Origin: Aurantimonas aggregata
GTDB taxonomy: Bacteria > Pseudomonadota > Alphaproteobacteria > Rhizobiales > Rhizobiaceae
Direction: 5' to 3'
Length of the DNA: 64,000 bases
Assembly (NCBI RefSeq): GCF_010500835.1
Contig: NZ_JAAAMJ010000002.1
Span: forward strand, 124,001-188,000
The notes under the pieces were generated by a model, which saw nothing but the letters and a program-made list of their open reading frames with translations, was not told the origin of the DNA and did not search any database. Made by a program: the position numbers and the translations under genes. This document shows, in pieces, positions 9,982-19,608 of this stretch (its first letter is position 1; the number at the start of each line of letters is the position of its first letter).

Positions 9982-12900
9982 TGAAAGCACTCCGGTCCTT
10001 CTCGCTCGCCCTCCTTGCATGCCTCGCGGCTTCGATGCTGACGCTGGCGCCGATGCGCCCGGCGGCGGCGCAGGGCTTCGTAGCCAACCAGCTCGAGAAC
10101 TTCCTGTCGAGCGACACGATGCAGGTGGAGATCGAGGGCCTCTCCGGCGCCCTGACCGGGCGCCTGCGCATTGCCAGCGTCACGGTAAGCGATCCGCAGG
10201 GCACCTTCCTGACCGCCAGTGACCTCGCGATGGACTGGTCACCCTTCGCGCTGGTGCGCTCCAATCTCTCCATCGAGAACCTGTCAGCGGGCCAGATCGT
10301 CCTCGAGCGGCTGCCGACGGGCCAACCGGAGACCGAAGGGGACAGCTCGGGCTTCTCCCTGCCGTCGATCACCGCCGACATCGGCAATCTGGCGATCGAG
10401 GAATTCGTCGTCGGCGCCGCGATCGCCGGGACGGAGGCACGGCTGCGGGCAAATGGCAGCCTGACGCTGGCCGCCGATCCGACCAGTCTCGATGTCCGGG
10501 CCAATATCGACCGGCTCGACCAGCCGGGGCAGATCGCCCTCGACATCGGCTACGCGCCCGACCAGAACCAGCTGCGACTGGACGTAACGGCGAGCGAACC
10601 GGCCGGCGGTCTCGTCGCGACGCTGCTCGACATCCCGGACCGGCCGGCCGTGGACCTTGCGATCAACGGCTCCGGGCCGCTGTCGGCCTTCATGGCAAAC
10701 GGCTCGCTCTCCGTCGGCGGTGAGCAGGCAGCGACGCTGACCGCCCGTGTCGACGGCGCCGATGACGGCCGCCGGGTTTCAGCCTCGCTCAGCGTCGCGG
10801 CACAGCAATACGTACCCGAGCAGTACCAGCGCTTCCTGCAAGGCGGCGCCAATCTCGACGTGCAGATGCTGGTGCGCGACGACGGCCTCTACGTCGTCGA
10901 CCAGGCGGAGCTCTCCTCGGACGCGCTGGCTGCGACCGCGAGCGGCACGCTCGATCTCTCCGGCGCCGGCAACGACCTGACCGTCGCGATTGCCTCGCGC
11001 GACGGCAGCCCGATCGCCCTCTCCTTCGGCACGCCGCCAGGCGCGACGGAACTCGAGATCACCGGACTCGAAGGCCAGATCACCGGTGCGCTCGGCGCCG
11101 CCGGCCTCAACGTTACCGCACAGCTGCCGCGAGCCGGCTACGGCGAATACGTCGCGACCAATGTCGATGCCACGCTGACCAGTACCGGCTTCAATCTTTC
11201 CGGCTTCCAGGGACCGCTTGCAATCGAGGCGACGGCCGCCGAGGTCGCCGCCCCCGAGGGGCTCGCCGACCGTTTCCTCACCGGGCCGCTGCGCCTTGCC
11301 GTCGACGGCGCGCTGACCGAGGACGGCCTCGTGTTCAATCCGAGCCGCGCCATCACCGATGTCGCCTCGATCAATCTTCAGGGTACGGCCGCGCTGAACT
11401 TCGCGACCTTCGATCTCGCGCTCGAATCGGCTTTCCAGACCGCCGCGCTGTCGGCGGCGGCGATCCCGCTGGCCGGCGACGAACTCGCCGTCTCCGGCCG
11501 CTTCGCCCGCACCCCGGATGCCGGCATCTCGGCCCAGGACCTGTCGGTGCGCGGCGAGGGTCTGACGATCGGCGGCCGTGCCGCGCTGTCGGACGGCACT
11601 GTCTCGGCCGATATCGATGGCGAACTCCAGCAGGCGAGCACGGTAAATTCCGCCTTCTCCGGCGCTGCGACCTTCTCGCTCACCGCTTCCGGGCCGGTCG
11701 AGCAGCCCGACGTCGATCTCCAGATCTCCGGCAACGGGCTCAGCATCAACGGGCGCGAACTCGCCGATCTCAACGTCACGGCACGCGGGACGTTCAACGC
11801 ATCCGCGCCGGCAGGGACGGTGGAGATCACCGGCACGCTCGACGGCCAGCCGCTGTCGGGCACGGCGCAGCTCGAGACGCTTGCCAATGGCGAACGCCGG
11901 ATCAACGACCTTGCCATCCGCCAGGGCCCGAACGCGATCACCGGCGACCTGACGCTCACTTCCGCCTTTGCCCCGGTGGGCACGCTGAATGTCGACGTCG
12001 AGGATATCGGCCCGCTGGCAGCGCTTGGCGGCGTCGATGCTTCCGGCGACGTCACCGGCACGATCGATCTGTCGGTGGACGGCGACGACACACCAGTGGC
12101 GACACTGGAACTCGTGGGCGACTCGATCGGCTTTGCCGGCAACACGCTCCAGGCCGCGATCATCGACCTCGAAGTCAGCGATTACCTCGGCACGCCGCGG
12201 CCCACGGGGCGCGTCAGCGCCGAGGCGATCGATGCCGCGGGCCTTTCGGTGCGCTACCTCGCCATCGACCTCACGCGCCAGGGCGACGCCACCGGCCTTG
12301 CAGCCACCGCCGAGGCCAACGGCGTGCCGCTGCGCCTCGAAGGCAATGCCAGCTTCGAGCCGGGCACGACACTGATCACGCTCTCGCGCCTCGAAGCGGA
12401 AATCCCTGACGCCGAAGTCAGCCTGCGCGAGCCGGCGACGATCCGCATCGCCGACGGCACGACGACGCTGCCGCAGATCGTTCTCGACACCGGCGAAGGC
12501 ACGGTATCCCTCGCCGGCACGGCCGGCGAGACGCTCGACCTCGCGCTGCGGCTCGACTCGGTTCCCGCCGCCATCGCCAACCCGTTCGTGCCGGGCCTTG
12601 CCGCTGCCGGCCAGATCGACGGCTCCGCCGACATTTCCGGCGCCGCCTCGGACCCGGCGGCACGCTTCTCGATCAACGCCACGGAACTCGCGGTCGGCCA
12701 GTCGCGCGCCGCCAATGTCCCGCCCGTCGAGGCGGTGCTCGCCGGCACCTATGAAAGCGGCACGCTGATGCTCGAGACCGCGCGGGTCGACCTCGGCGAC
12801 GGGTCGATCGTCGCCAACGGCTCGGTCGGCGAGCAGCTCGACATCAGCGTCGCGCTGGACAACGTCCCCGCCGCGCTCGCCAACGGCTTCGTCGACGGGC

Positions 12901-15900
12901 TCGACGCTGCCGGCACCGTCTCGGGCACGGCGAGCGTCAGCGGCTCGCGGGCCGATCCGTCCGCGACTTTCGACATCGAGGGCCGCGAGATCACCGCCGA
13001 GGAGATCGCTGCGGCCGGTATTTCGCCGCTGACGCTCGACCTTTCCGGCTCCTACGCCGACGGCACGCTGGATCTGGCCGAAGCCAATGTCGCGGTCGGC
13101 GACGGATCGCTCACCGCCTCGGGCACGATCGGCGAAACGCTCGACCTGACGCTGCGCGCCAACGACCTGCCGGTCGGGCTCGCCAACGGCTTCGTGCCGG
13201 GTCTCGAGGCCGAGGGCATCATTTCCGGAACAGCCGACGCCAGCGGATCGCTGTCCGATCCGGCGGCGACCTTCGACCTGTCGGGCAGCGGCATCACCAC
13301 CCGCGAGATCGCCGAGTCCGGCGTCGCGCCGCTCGATCTGCGGCTTGTCGGCAGCTATGCCAACGGCACGGCCGACCTCGAAACGGCCGTGGTCAATGTC
13401 GGGGACGGCTCGCTCACCGCTTCCGGCCAGATCGGCGAGACCCTCGACGTCGCGGTCGACGTCAACAGCATTCCCGTCGGCCTCGTGAACGGATTCGTCG
13501 ACGGGCTCGGCGCCGAGGGCACGATCTCGGGCACCGCCCGCGCCACCGGCACGCTGTCCGACCCGGCCGCCACGTTCGACCTTGCCGGCTCCGGCATTAC
13601 CGCCGACGGCATCGAAGCAAGCGGCATCGCGCCGCTCGAGCTCACCGCGTCGGGCAATCTTGCCGACGGCACGCTGAACCTTTCGACCGCCCGCGTGAAC
13701 GTCGGCGAGGGATCGCTCACGGCCAGCGGCACGGTCGGCGAGCGGCTGAACCTGCAGCTTTCGGCCGACCAGCTGCCCGTCGGTCTGGTGAATGGCTATC
13801 TGCCCGATCTGGCGGCGGAGGGCACGATCTCCGGCAACGGCACGGCGACCGGTTCGCTTTCCGACCCGCGGGCCGAATTCACCCTCAACGGCACGGGCAT
13901 CACGACACGGCAGATCGCCCAGTCCGGCATCGCGCCGCTCTCGCTCGACGTCTCCGGCGCCTATGCAGACGGCACCGCGACCATCGCCAATGCGAATCTC
14001 ACCGTCGGCAACGGCTCGCTGTCGGCATCGGGCACGATCGGCGAAAATCTCGACATCGACCTCCGCCTCGACGACCTGCCGGTCGGCCTCGCCAACGGCT
14101 TCGTCGACGGGCTGAACGCCGAGGGCACGATTTCCGGCAGCGGCACGGCGACCGGCTCGCTGTCCGACCCGCAGGCGACATTCGACCTCACCGGCACCGG
14201 CATCACCAGCCGGCAGATTGCCCAGTCCGGCGTCGCGCCGCTGTCGCTCGACGTTGCCGGCTCCTATGCCGACGGCACCGCGACCATCGCCAATGCTGAT
14301 GTCACGGTCGGTGACGGCTCGCTGACCGCACGGGGTACGGTCGGCCAGCAACTGGATGTGAATGTCCAGATCAACCGACTCCCCGTCGGCCTCGCCAACG
14401 GCTTCGTCGACGGGCTCGGGGCGCAAGGCACGATCGACGGCACGGCCACCGCGACCGGCTCGATCGGCAACCCGGACGCCCGCTTCGACATCGCCCTGAA
14501 CAATGTCTCCGTCGCCCAGGGTCGCGCCGCGGGTGCGCCTGCGATCAACGGCACGGTCGCGGGGCAGTATGCCGGCGATACGCTGCGGCTGGACACGGCC
14601 AATGTCGCGATCGGCGGGGGCTCGATCGATGTCACCGGCACCGCCGGCGCCAATGCGTTGAACCTGACGGCCCAGATCAACGACGTGCCCGCATCCATCG
14701 CCGGCTCGGCGGCGCCCGACATCGCGCCGCAGGGCACGATCAACGGCACGGTCCGGGCGGCGGGATCGCCTTCCAGCCCGTCCGTCACCTACGATATCGC
14801 CGTCACGGGCGCGTCGATCCAGCAGACCCGCGACGCCGGTGTCGGCGCGCTGGCGATCGACAGCAGCGGCCAATACACGGGCAACGCCGTCACCACCACG
14901 ACGACGCTGACCGGCAACGGCATCGACTTCCGGGCCGACGGCTCGGTCAACCTGGCGGGGACGCCGCAGCTCGACCTCACCCTTGCCGGCACCGCGCCGC
15001 TGTCGCTTGCCAACAGCATCCTCGCCGACGGCGGCCGCTCGCTCGAGGGAACGGCCCGGATCGACGCGCGGGTCACCGGCCCTGCCAGCCAGCCGAACGT
15101 CGTCGGAACGATCTCGACCGAGGGGTCGCGCTTCGTCGACACCGGCGCCAACATCGCCATCGACGGCATCTCGACCACGATTGCGCTCAACGGCCAGACG
15201 GCGACGATCCAGTCCTTCAGTGCCAACCTTTCGTCCGGCGGACAGCTGTCGATCGGCGGCAGTGTCGGCCTGTCGGACGGATTTCCCGCCGACCTGACGA
15301 TCAGCCTCGTCGATGGCCGCTACAGCGACGGCGAACTGATCGGCGCGCGGCTCAGCGCCGATCTCACGCTGACCGGGCCGCTGACCCAGACCCCGCTCCT
15401 CGCCGGGACGATCAACGCTTCCGAGATCAACGTCCTCGTGCCGGAGAACCTGCCGGGCTCGCTCGCCCGGATCGACGTGACCCACGTCAACGCCAGCGCG
15501 GCGGTTCTGCAGCAGCAGCGCGAGCTGTTCCCGAACCGCGGCGAAGGCGCCTCGCAGGGGGGCATCGCCTTCGACCTGACCTTCAACGCCCCGAGCCGGG
15601 TCTTCGTGCGCGGCCGCGGCCTCGATGTCGAGCTCGGCGGCACGATCCAGATCACCGGGCCAGCCAACGCGCCGAGCATCGTCGGCGGCTTCGAGCTGCA
15701 GCGCGGCCGCTTCATCATCCTCAGCCGGCGCCTCGATTTCGAGCGCGGCCGGCTGAGCTTCACCGGCGCGCTGATCCCGACGCTCGACCTGCTCGCGGCA
15801 TCGGATACCGGCGACGCGACCGTCTATGTCGCGGTAACCGGGCCGGCGAACGACCCGAGCTTCACCTTCTCCGCGTCCCCGGCCCTGCCGCAGGACGAGG

Positions 15901-16247
15901 TCCTGGCCCGGCTGATCTTCGACCAGGGTACGTCGAACCTGTCGCCGCTGCAGATCGCGCAGCTTGCCGAGGCCGCCGCATCGCTCGCCGGCGTCGGCGG
16001 CTCGACCGGGCTTCTGGAGAATCTGCGGGCGCAGCTTGGAGTCGACGATCTCGACATCCGCACCACCGCCGACGGCCAGACCGCCGTCGGCGTCGGGCGC
16101 TACATCAACGACAACACCTATCTCGGCGTCGACTCGACGGGTCGCGTGTCGATCGATCTCGATCTCGGCGCCGGACTCAAGGCGCGCGGCGCGGTGGACG
16201 CTCAGGGTGGCGGCGAGGTCGGCGTGTTCTACGAGGGCGAGTTCTAG
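9981..16247 (+). CDS. tamB: Translocation and assembly module inner membrane component TamB
   Basis: A 2088-residue protein, far longer than E. coli TamB (about 1260). An N-terminal signal anchor (residues about 1-32) precedes a very long stretch of alternating beta-strand sequence rich in G, T, S, D and A, and a C-terminal DUF490/TamB domain in roughly the last 350 residues. AsmA-like proteins of this class form a hydrophobic groove that bridges the periplasm and carries phospholipid. The middle contains eight 101-residue tandem repeats (listed separately). The gene starts inside the tamA stop codon. The opposite strand is also open over most of the gene, an effect of GC-rich codon bias rather than a second gene. 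Confidence 0.93.
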   Translation: MKALRSFSLALLACLAASMLTLAPMRPAAAQGFVANQLENFLSSDTMQVEIEGLSGALTGRLRIASVTVSDPQGTFLTASDLAMDWSPFALVRSNLSIENLSAGQIVLERLPTGQPETEGDSSGFSLPSITADIGNLAIEEFVVGAAIAGTEARLRANGSLTLAADPTSLDVRANIDRLDQPGQIALDIGYAPDQNQLRLDVTASEPAGGLVATLLDIPDRPAVDLAINGSGPLSAFMANGSLSVGGEQAATLTARVDGADDGRRVSASLSVAAQQYVPEQYQRFLQGGANLDVQMLVRDDGLYVVDQAELSSDALAATASGTLDLSGAGNDLTVAIASRDGSPIALSFGTPPGATELEITGLEGQITGALGAAGLNVTAQLPRAGYGEYVATNVDATLTSTGFNLSGFQGPLAIEATAAEVAAPEGLADRFLTGPLRLAVDGALTEDGLVFNPSRAITDVASINLQGTAALNFATFDLALESAFQTAALSAAAIPLAGDELAVSGRFARTPDAGISAQDLSVRGEGLTIGGRAALSDGTVSADIDGELQQASTVNSAFSGAATFSLTASGPVEQPDVDLQISGNGLSINGRELADLNVTARGTFNASAPAGTVEITGTLDGQPLSGTAQLETLANGERRINDLAIRQGPNAITGDLTLTSAFAPVGTLNVDVEDIGPLAALGGVDASGDVTGTIDLSVDGDDTPVATLELVGDSIGFAGNTLQAAIIDLEVSDYLGTPRPTGRVSAEAIDAAGLSVRYLAIDLTRQGDATGLAATAEANGVPLRLEGNASFEPGTTLITLSRLEAEIPDAEVSLREPATIRIADGTTTLPQIVLDTGEGTVSLAGTAGETLDLALRLDSVPAAIANPFVPGLAAAGQIDGSADISGAASDPAARFSINATELAVGQSRAANVPPVEAVLAGTYESGTLMLETARVDLGDGSIVANGSVGEQLDISVALDNVPAALANGFVDGLDAAGTVSGTASVSGSRADPSATFDIEGREITAEEIAAAGISPLTLDLSGSYADGTLDLAEANVAVGDGSLTASGTIGETLDLTLRANDLPVGLANGFVPGLEAEGIISGTADASGSLSDPAATFDLSGSGITTREIAESGVAPLDLRLVGSYANGTADLETAVVNVGDGSLTASGQIGETLDVAVDVNSIPVGLVNGFVDGLGAEGTISGTARATGTLSDPAATFDLAGSGITADGIEASGIAPLELTASGNLADGTLNLSTARVNVGEGSLTASGTVGERLNLQLSADQLPVGLVNGYLPDLAAEGTISGNGTATGSLSDPRAEFTLNGTGITTRQIAQSGIAPLSLDVSGAYADGTATIANANLTVGNGSLSASGTIGENLDIDLRLDDLPVGLANGFVDGLNAEGTISGSGTATGSLSDPQATFDLTGTGITSRQIAQSGVAPLSLDVAGSYADGTATIANADVTVGDGSLTARGTVGQQLDVNVQINRLPVGLANGFVDGLGAQGTIDGTATATGSIGNPDARFDIALNNVSVAQGRAAGAPAINGTVAGQYAGDTLRLDTANVAIGGGSIDVTGTAGANALNLTAQINDVPASIAGSAAPDIAPQGTINGTVRAAGSPSSPSVTYDIAVTGASIQQTRDAGVGALAIDSSGQYTGNAVTTTTTLTGNGIDFRADGSVNLAGTPQLDLTLAGTAPLSLANSILADGGRSLEGTARIDARVTGPASQPNVVGTISTEGSRFVDTGANIAIDGISTTIALNGQTATIQSFSANLSSGGQLSIGGSVGLSDGFPADLTISLVDGRYSDGELIGARLSADLTLTGPLTQTPLLAGTINASEINVLVPENLPGSLARIDVTHVNASAAVLQQQRELFPNRGEGASQGGIAFDLTFNAPSRVFVRGRGLDVELGGTIQITGPANAPSIVGGFELQRGRFIILSRRLDFERGRLSFTGALIPTLDLLAASDTGDATVYVAVTGPANDPSFTFSASPALPQDEVLARLIFDQGTSNLSPLQIAQLAEAAASLAGVGGSTGLLENLRAQLGVDDLDIRTTADGQTAVGVGRYINDNTYLGVDSTGRVSIDLDLGAGLKARGAVDAQGGGEVGVFYEGEF
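12570..14996 (+). repeat. Eight in-frame 303-bp tandem repeats inside tamB
   Basis: Units start at 12570, 12873, 13176, 13479, 13782, 14085, 14388 and 14694. The period is exactly 303 bases (101 codons), except that the seventh unit is 306. Each unit opens with a form of G-L-A-N-G-F-V-D-G-L and contains G-T-I-S-G-T, G-S-L-S-D-P-x-A-x-F-D-L, Y-A-D-G-T and V-G-D-G-S-L-T-A-S-G. Units 2 to 7 are close in protein and DNA; the first and last are the most diverged, as expected when a central array grows by unequal exchange. Being a whole number of codons, changes in copy number keep the reading frame. Confidence 0.9.
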
Positions 16248-16402
16248 CGCCCGCCATCCGCCGCCTGACAACTCCGCCTACCCTCCGTCTCAGGGCCTTG
16301 GCGGCGCCGAGCGAAACCACCCTTTCGAATCCTGGCCGGTAGCCTATCTTGGCGCCGAACCGCGGCATCCTTCGCTGCGATCTGCTGAACCAGGAGCATC
16401 CC

Positions 16403-17764
16403 ATGCCGACGAGCATCAATCCGGCCACCGGCGAGACGATCGAGGAATTCGCCGAGCACAGCGACAAGGACGTCGAGCATGCGCTGGCCAACGCCGACGC
16501 GGCCTTTGCCGACTGGCGTCGCTCGCCATTCAGCCGCCGCGCCGACCTCCTGCGCCGCACCGCGGATCTGCTCGAAGCCAAGAAGGAGGAACTGGGTCGT
16601 CTTGCGACGCTGGAAATGGGCAAGCGTCTGAAGGAAGCCGTCGCCGAGGTCGAGAAATGCGCCGTCGGTTGCCGCTATTACGCCGACCATGGCGAAAGGC
16701 TGCTCGCCGACGATCATCGTGACGGACCGGCCAAGCAGAACTACGTCGCCTATCTGCCGATGGGGCCGATCCTCGCGGTCATGCCATGGAACTTCCCGTT
16801 CTGGCAGGTCCTCCGTTTTGCCGCGCCAGCGATCATGGCGGGCAATGTCAGCATCCTGAAGCACGCCTCGAATGTCAGCCTCTGCGCGATGAAGATCGAG
16901 GAAATCCTGCTCGAGGCGGACGCGCCGCAGGGCGTGTTCCAGACGTTGCTGGTCTCCTCCAAACGGGTCGAGGGCATCCTGCGTGACCCGCGCATCCGCG
17001 CCGCCACGCTGACCGGCAGCGAGGGTGCCGGCTCCGCCGTCGCCGCCGTCGCCGGCTCGGAGCTCAAGCCGACGGTATTGGAGCTCGGCGGCTCCGACCC
17101 GTTCATCGTCATGCCCTCCGCGGATCTCGAAAAGGCTGCCGAGGTCGGCGTCGTCGCCCGCATGCAGAACAACGGCCAGAGCTGCATCGCCGCCAAGCGC
17201 TTCATTGTCCACGAGGACGTCTACGAGGACTATCTCGGCCGCTACCGGGAAAAGGTCGAGGCGATCAAGCTCGGCGATCCTATGGACGCGGAGACCGGCA
17301 TGGGCCCGCTGGCGCTGCCCTCCAGCGTCGACGACCTCGGCGATCAGATCAGCCGCTCGGTGAAGGCCGGGGCGAAGCTGGTCACCGGTGGCGGCGCGCC
17401 CGAGGGGCCGGGCTATTTCTTCCAGCCCTCGATCATCGCGGACGTGCCGGAAGCGGCACCAGCCTATCGCGAGGAGCTGTTCGGCCCCTGCGCGATCTTC
17501 TTCAAGGTGCGCAGCACCGACGAGGCGATCGCGCTCGCCAACGATTCCGATTTCGGCCTCGGCGGATCGGTTTGGACAAACGAGCCTGCCGAGCAGCAGC
17601 GTTTCGTGCGCGAACTCGACCAGGGTGCAACCAACTTCAATCGCATGACCGCGTCGGATCCCCGCCTGCCCTTCGGCGGGGTGAAGCGCTCCGGCTATGG
17701 TCGCGAACTCTCCGGCGAAGGCATGCACGCCTTCATGAACGTCAAGACCGTCACCATCGACTGA
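16403..17764 (+). CDS. NAD(P)-dependent aldehyde dehydrogenase, succinate-semialdehyde dehydrogenase-like
   Basis: A 453-residue aldehyde dehydrogenase of the Sad/YneI type. Visible motifs are P-W-N-F-P-F in the N-terminal Rossmann part, L-E-L-G-G with the general-base Glu and G-Q-S-C-I-A-A-K-R with the catalytic Cys. The ATG at 16403 has AGGAG seven bases upstream (16392-16396) and begins M-P-T-S-I-N-P-A-T-G as family members do; the longer frame from 16349 adds 18 unconserved residues. Succinate semialdehyde is the best guess for substrate, but other short aldehydes are possible. It stands alone, followed by a strong hairpin. Confidence 0.83.
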   Translation: MPTSINPATGETIEEFAEHSDKDVEHALANADAAFADWRRSPFSRRADLLRRTADLLEAKKEELGRLATLEMGKRLKEAVAEVEKCAVGCRYYADHGERLLADDHRDGPAKQNYVAYLPMGPILAVMPWNFPFWQVLRFAAPAIMAGNVSILKHASNVSLCAMKIEEILLEADAPQGVFQTLLVSSKRVEGILRDPRIRAATLTGSEGAGSAVAAVAGSELKPTVLELGGSDPFIVMPSADLEKAAEVGVVARMQNNGQSCIAAKRFIVHEDVYEDYLGRYREKVEAIKLGDPMDAETGMGPLALPSSVDDLGDQISRSVKAGAKLVTGGGAPEGPGYFFQPSIIADVPEAAPAYREELFGPCAIFFKVRSTDEAIALANDSDFGLGGSVWTNEPAEQQRFVRELDQGATNFNRMTASDPRLPFGGVKRSGYGRELSGEGMHAFMNVKTVTID

Positions 17765-17780
17765 CCGGTAGCTGGACACC

Positions 17781-17813
17781 CAGCGGGAGCGGCGCATGTC
17801 GCCGCTCCCGCTG
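17781..17813 (+). terminator. Strong hairpin after the aldehyde dehydrogenase gene
   Basis: A perfect 14-base-pair stem (17781-17794 with 17800-17813) with a five-base loop, 16 bases after the stop codon. It lacks a T run, but its strength and position make it the likely transcript end, isolating the following pgi-glg cluster. Confidence 0.6.
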
Positions 17814-17970
17814 CTTCGGATCAAGATTCAGGCAGGCTTCCAATCTGCACGAATTCCCATCACAATTTCCGACAAGACTGTTTGCCACGCCCGGTGAACC
17901 GGCCTAAAGGGACGGCTAGCCGGCTCTCGAATTCTGCCGCGCGTCGGACTGCGGCAACAGGAGCCTGTGG

Positions 17971-19608
17971 ATGAGGCCTGACGAAACCCGCGGGGCGGAT
18001 CTCGCGACACTGGCGGCGGCCGCACAGCAGAACGGGCCGCGCGCCTTGTTCGCCGCCGATCCGGACCGGTTCGCACGATTTTCCGCCCGTCACGGCGATC
18101 TTCTGCTGGATTTTTCCAAGACGTCCATCGATGCCGCAGCACTGCAGGCGCTGCTCGATCTCGCCCGCGCGCGGTCGCTCGAAGAGCGGCGCGACGCGAT
18201 GTTCGCCGGCGCGCTGATCAACGAGACGGAAGGCCGCGCGGTCCTGCATGTCGCGCTGCGCGGCGAGCCGAAGGACGGCTACCGCACCGAAGGCAATCCG
18301 GTGAGCGGCGCCGTAGAGGACGTGCTCAAGGCGATGACCGCCTTTTCCGAGCGGATTCGCACGGGCGAACTGCGCGGCGCGACCGACAGGAACATCACCG
18401 ACATCGTCAATATCGGCATCGGCGGCTCCGACCTCGGCCCGGCAATGGCGACGCTGGCGCTCGCGCCCTATCACGACGGGCCGCGGACGCATTTCGTCTC
18501 GAATGTCGACGGCGCCCACATCGCCGACACGCTGGCGAAGCTCGATCCCGAGACGACGCTGGTTATCGTCGCCTCCAAGACCTTCACCACCATCGAGACG
18601 ATGACCAACGCCGCCACCGCCCGCGAATGGCTTGCCGGCGCGCTGGGCGAGGACGCGGTGAAGGCGCATTTCGCCGCCGTCTCGACGGCGCTCGACAAGG
18701 TCGCCGAGTTCGGCATCGCCGCGGACCGGGTGTTCGGCTTCTGGGACTGGGTCGGCGGGCGCTACTCTCTCTGGTCGGCTATCGGCCTGCCGCTGATGCT
18801 GGCGATCGGCAGCGCGCGGTTCCGCGAATTCCTTGCCGGCGGCCGCGACGTCGACCAGCACTTCCGGACGGCGCCGCTGGAGGCGAACCTGCCGGTGCTG
18901 CTCGGCCTCGTCGGCTACTGGCACCGCGCGCTCTGCCATTATCCGACCCGCGCCATCATCCCCTACGACCAGCGCCTCGCACGCTTCCCGGCCTATCTGC
19001 AGCAGTTGGACATGGAATCGAACGGCAAGCGCGTCGGGCCGAACGGTGAGCCGGTGGCGATCTCCGGCCCGGTCGTGTGGGGCGAGCCCGGCACCAACGG
19101 CCAGCACGCCTTCTTCCAGCTGCTGCACCAGGGCACGGATGTCGTGCCCGTCGAATTCCTGGTCGGCGCCCTGGCGCACGAGCCGGCGTCGATGCGCATC
19201 CATCAGGATTTGCTGCTCGCCAATTGCCTTGCCCAGAGCGAGGCGCTGATGCGCGGCCGCGACCTCGCCGAGGCGCGCCAGCAACTGCTCGACGCCGGCA
19301 GGTCGCCCGAAGAGGCCGAAGCCATCGCGCCGCATCGGGTGTTCCCGGGCAACCGGCCGTCGGTGACGCTGCTCTATCCGCTTCTCGACCCGGCCATGCT
19401 CGGCAGGCTCATCGCACTCTACGAGCACCGCGTCTTCGTCGAAGCCCAACTCTACGGGATCAACGCTTTCGATCAATGGGGCGTCGAGCTCGGCAAGGAA
19501 CTCGCCAGCCGGCTGGTGCCGGTCGTTACCGGCGAAACGACGGCCGAGGGACGCGACGCGTCGACCGGCGGCCTCGTCGACGCCATCCGGAAAATAAGAG
19601 GTATCTGA
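17971..19608 (+). CDS. pgi: Glucose-6-phosphate isomerase
   Basis: A 545-residue enzyme that interconverts glucose 6-phosphate and fructose 6-phosphate. The phosphate-binding [11 protein letters not shown] is at about residues 147-157, and the family signature with [14 protein letters not shown] lies at about 374-387. The ATG at 17971 has AGGAG seven bases upstream (17959-17963). Its TGA overlaps the glgP ATG (TGATG), so flux from the central sugar-phosphate pool is coupled genetically to glycogen turnover. Confidence 0.96.
   Translation: MRPDETRGADLATLAAAAQQNGPRALFAADPDRFARFSARHGDLLLDFSKTSIDAAALQALLDLARARSLEERRDAMFAGALINETEGRAVLHVALRGEPKDGYRTEGNPVSGAVEDVLKAMTAFSERIRTGELRGATDRNITDIVNIGIGGSDLGPAMATLALAPYHDGPRTHFVSNVDGAHIADTLAKLDPETTLVIVASKTFTTIETMTNAATAREWLAGALGEDAVKAHFAAVSTALDKVAEFGIAADRVFGFWDWVGGRYSLWSAIGLPLMLAIGSARFREFLAGGRDVDQHFRTAPLEANLPVLLGLVGYWHRALCHYPTRAIIPYDQRLARFPAYLQQLDMESNGKRVGPNGEPVAISGPVVWGEPGTNGQHAFFQLLHQGTDVVPVEFLVGALAHEPASMRIHQDLLLANCLAQSEALMRGRDLAEARQQLLDAGRSPEEAEAIAPHRVFPGNRPSVTLLYPLLDPAMLGRLIALYEHRVFVEAQLYGINAFDQWGVELGKELASRLVPVVTGETTAEGRDASTGGLVDAIRKIRGI

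Noticed and set aside
12570..14996. Regular 303-bp periodicity considered as a CRISPR or satellite array
   Set aside because: The units are far too long for CRISPR, have no spacers and are in-frame protein repeats.
10779..16271. An 1830-codon open frame on the minus strand opposite tamB
   Set aside because: It mirrors the codon bias of tamB (GC-rich third positions leave the antisense frame open), reads as R/A/G/D-rich nonsense and has no known domain.
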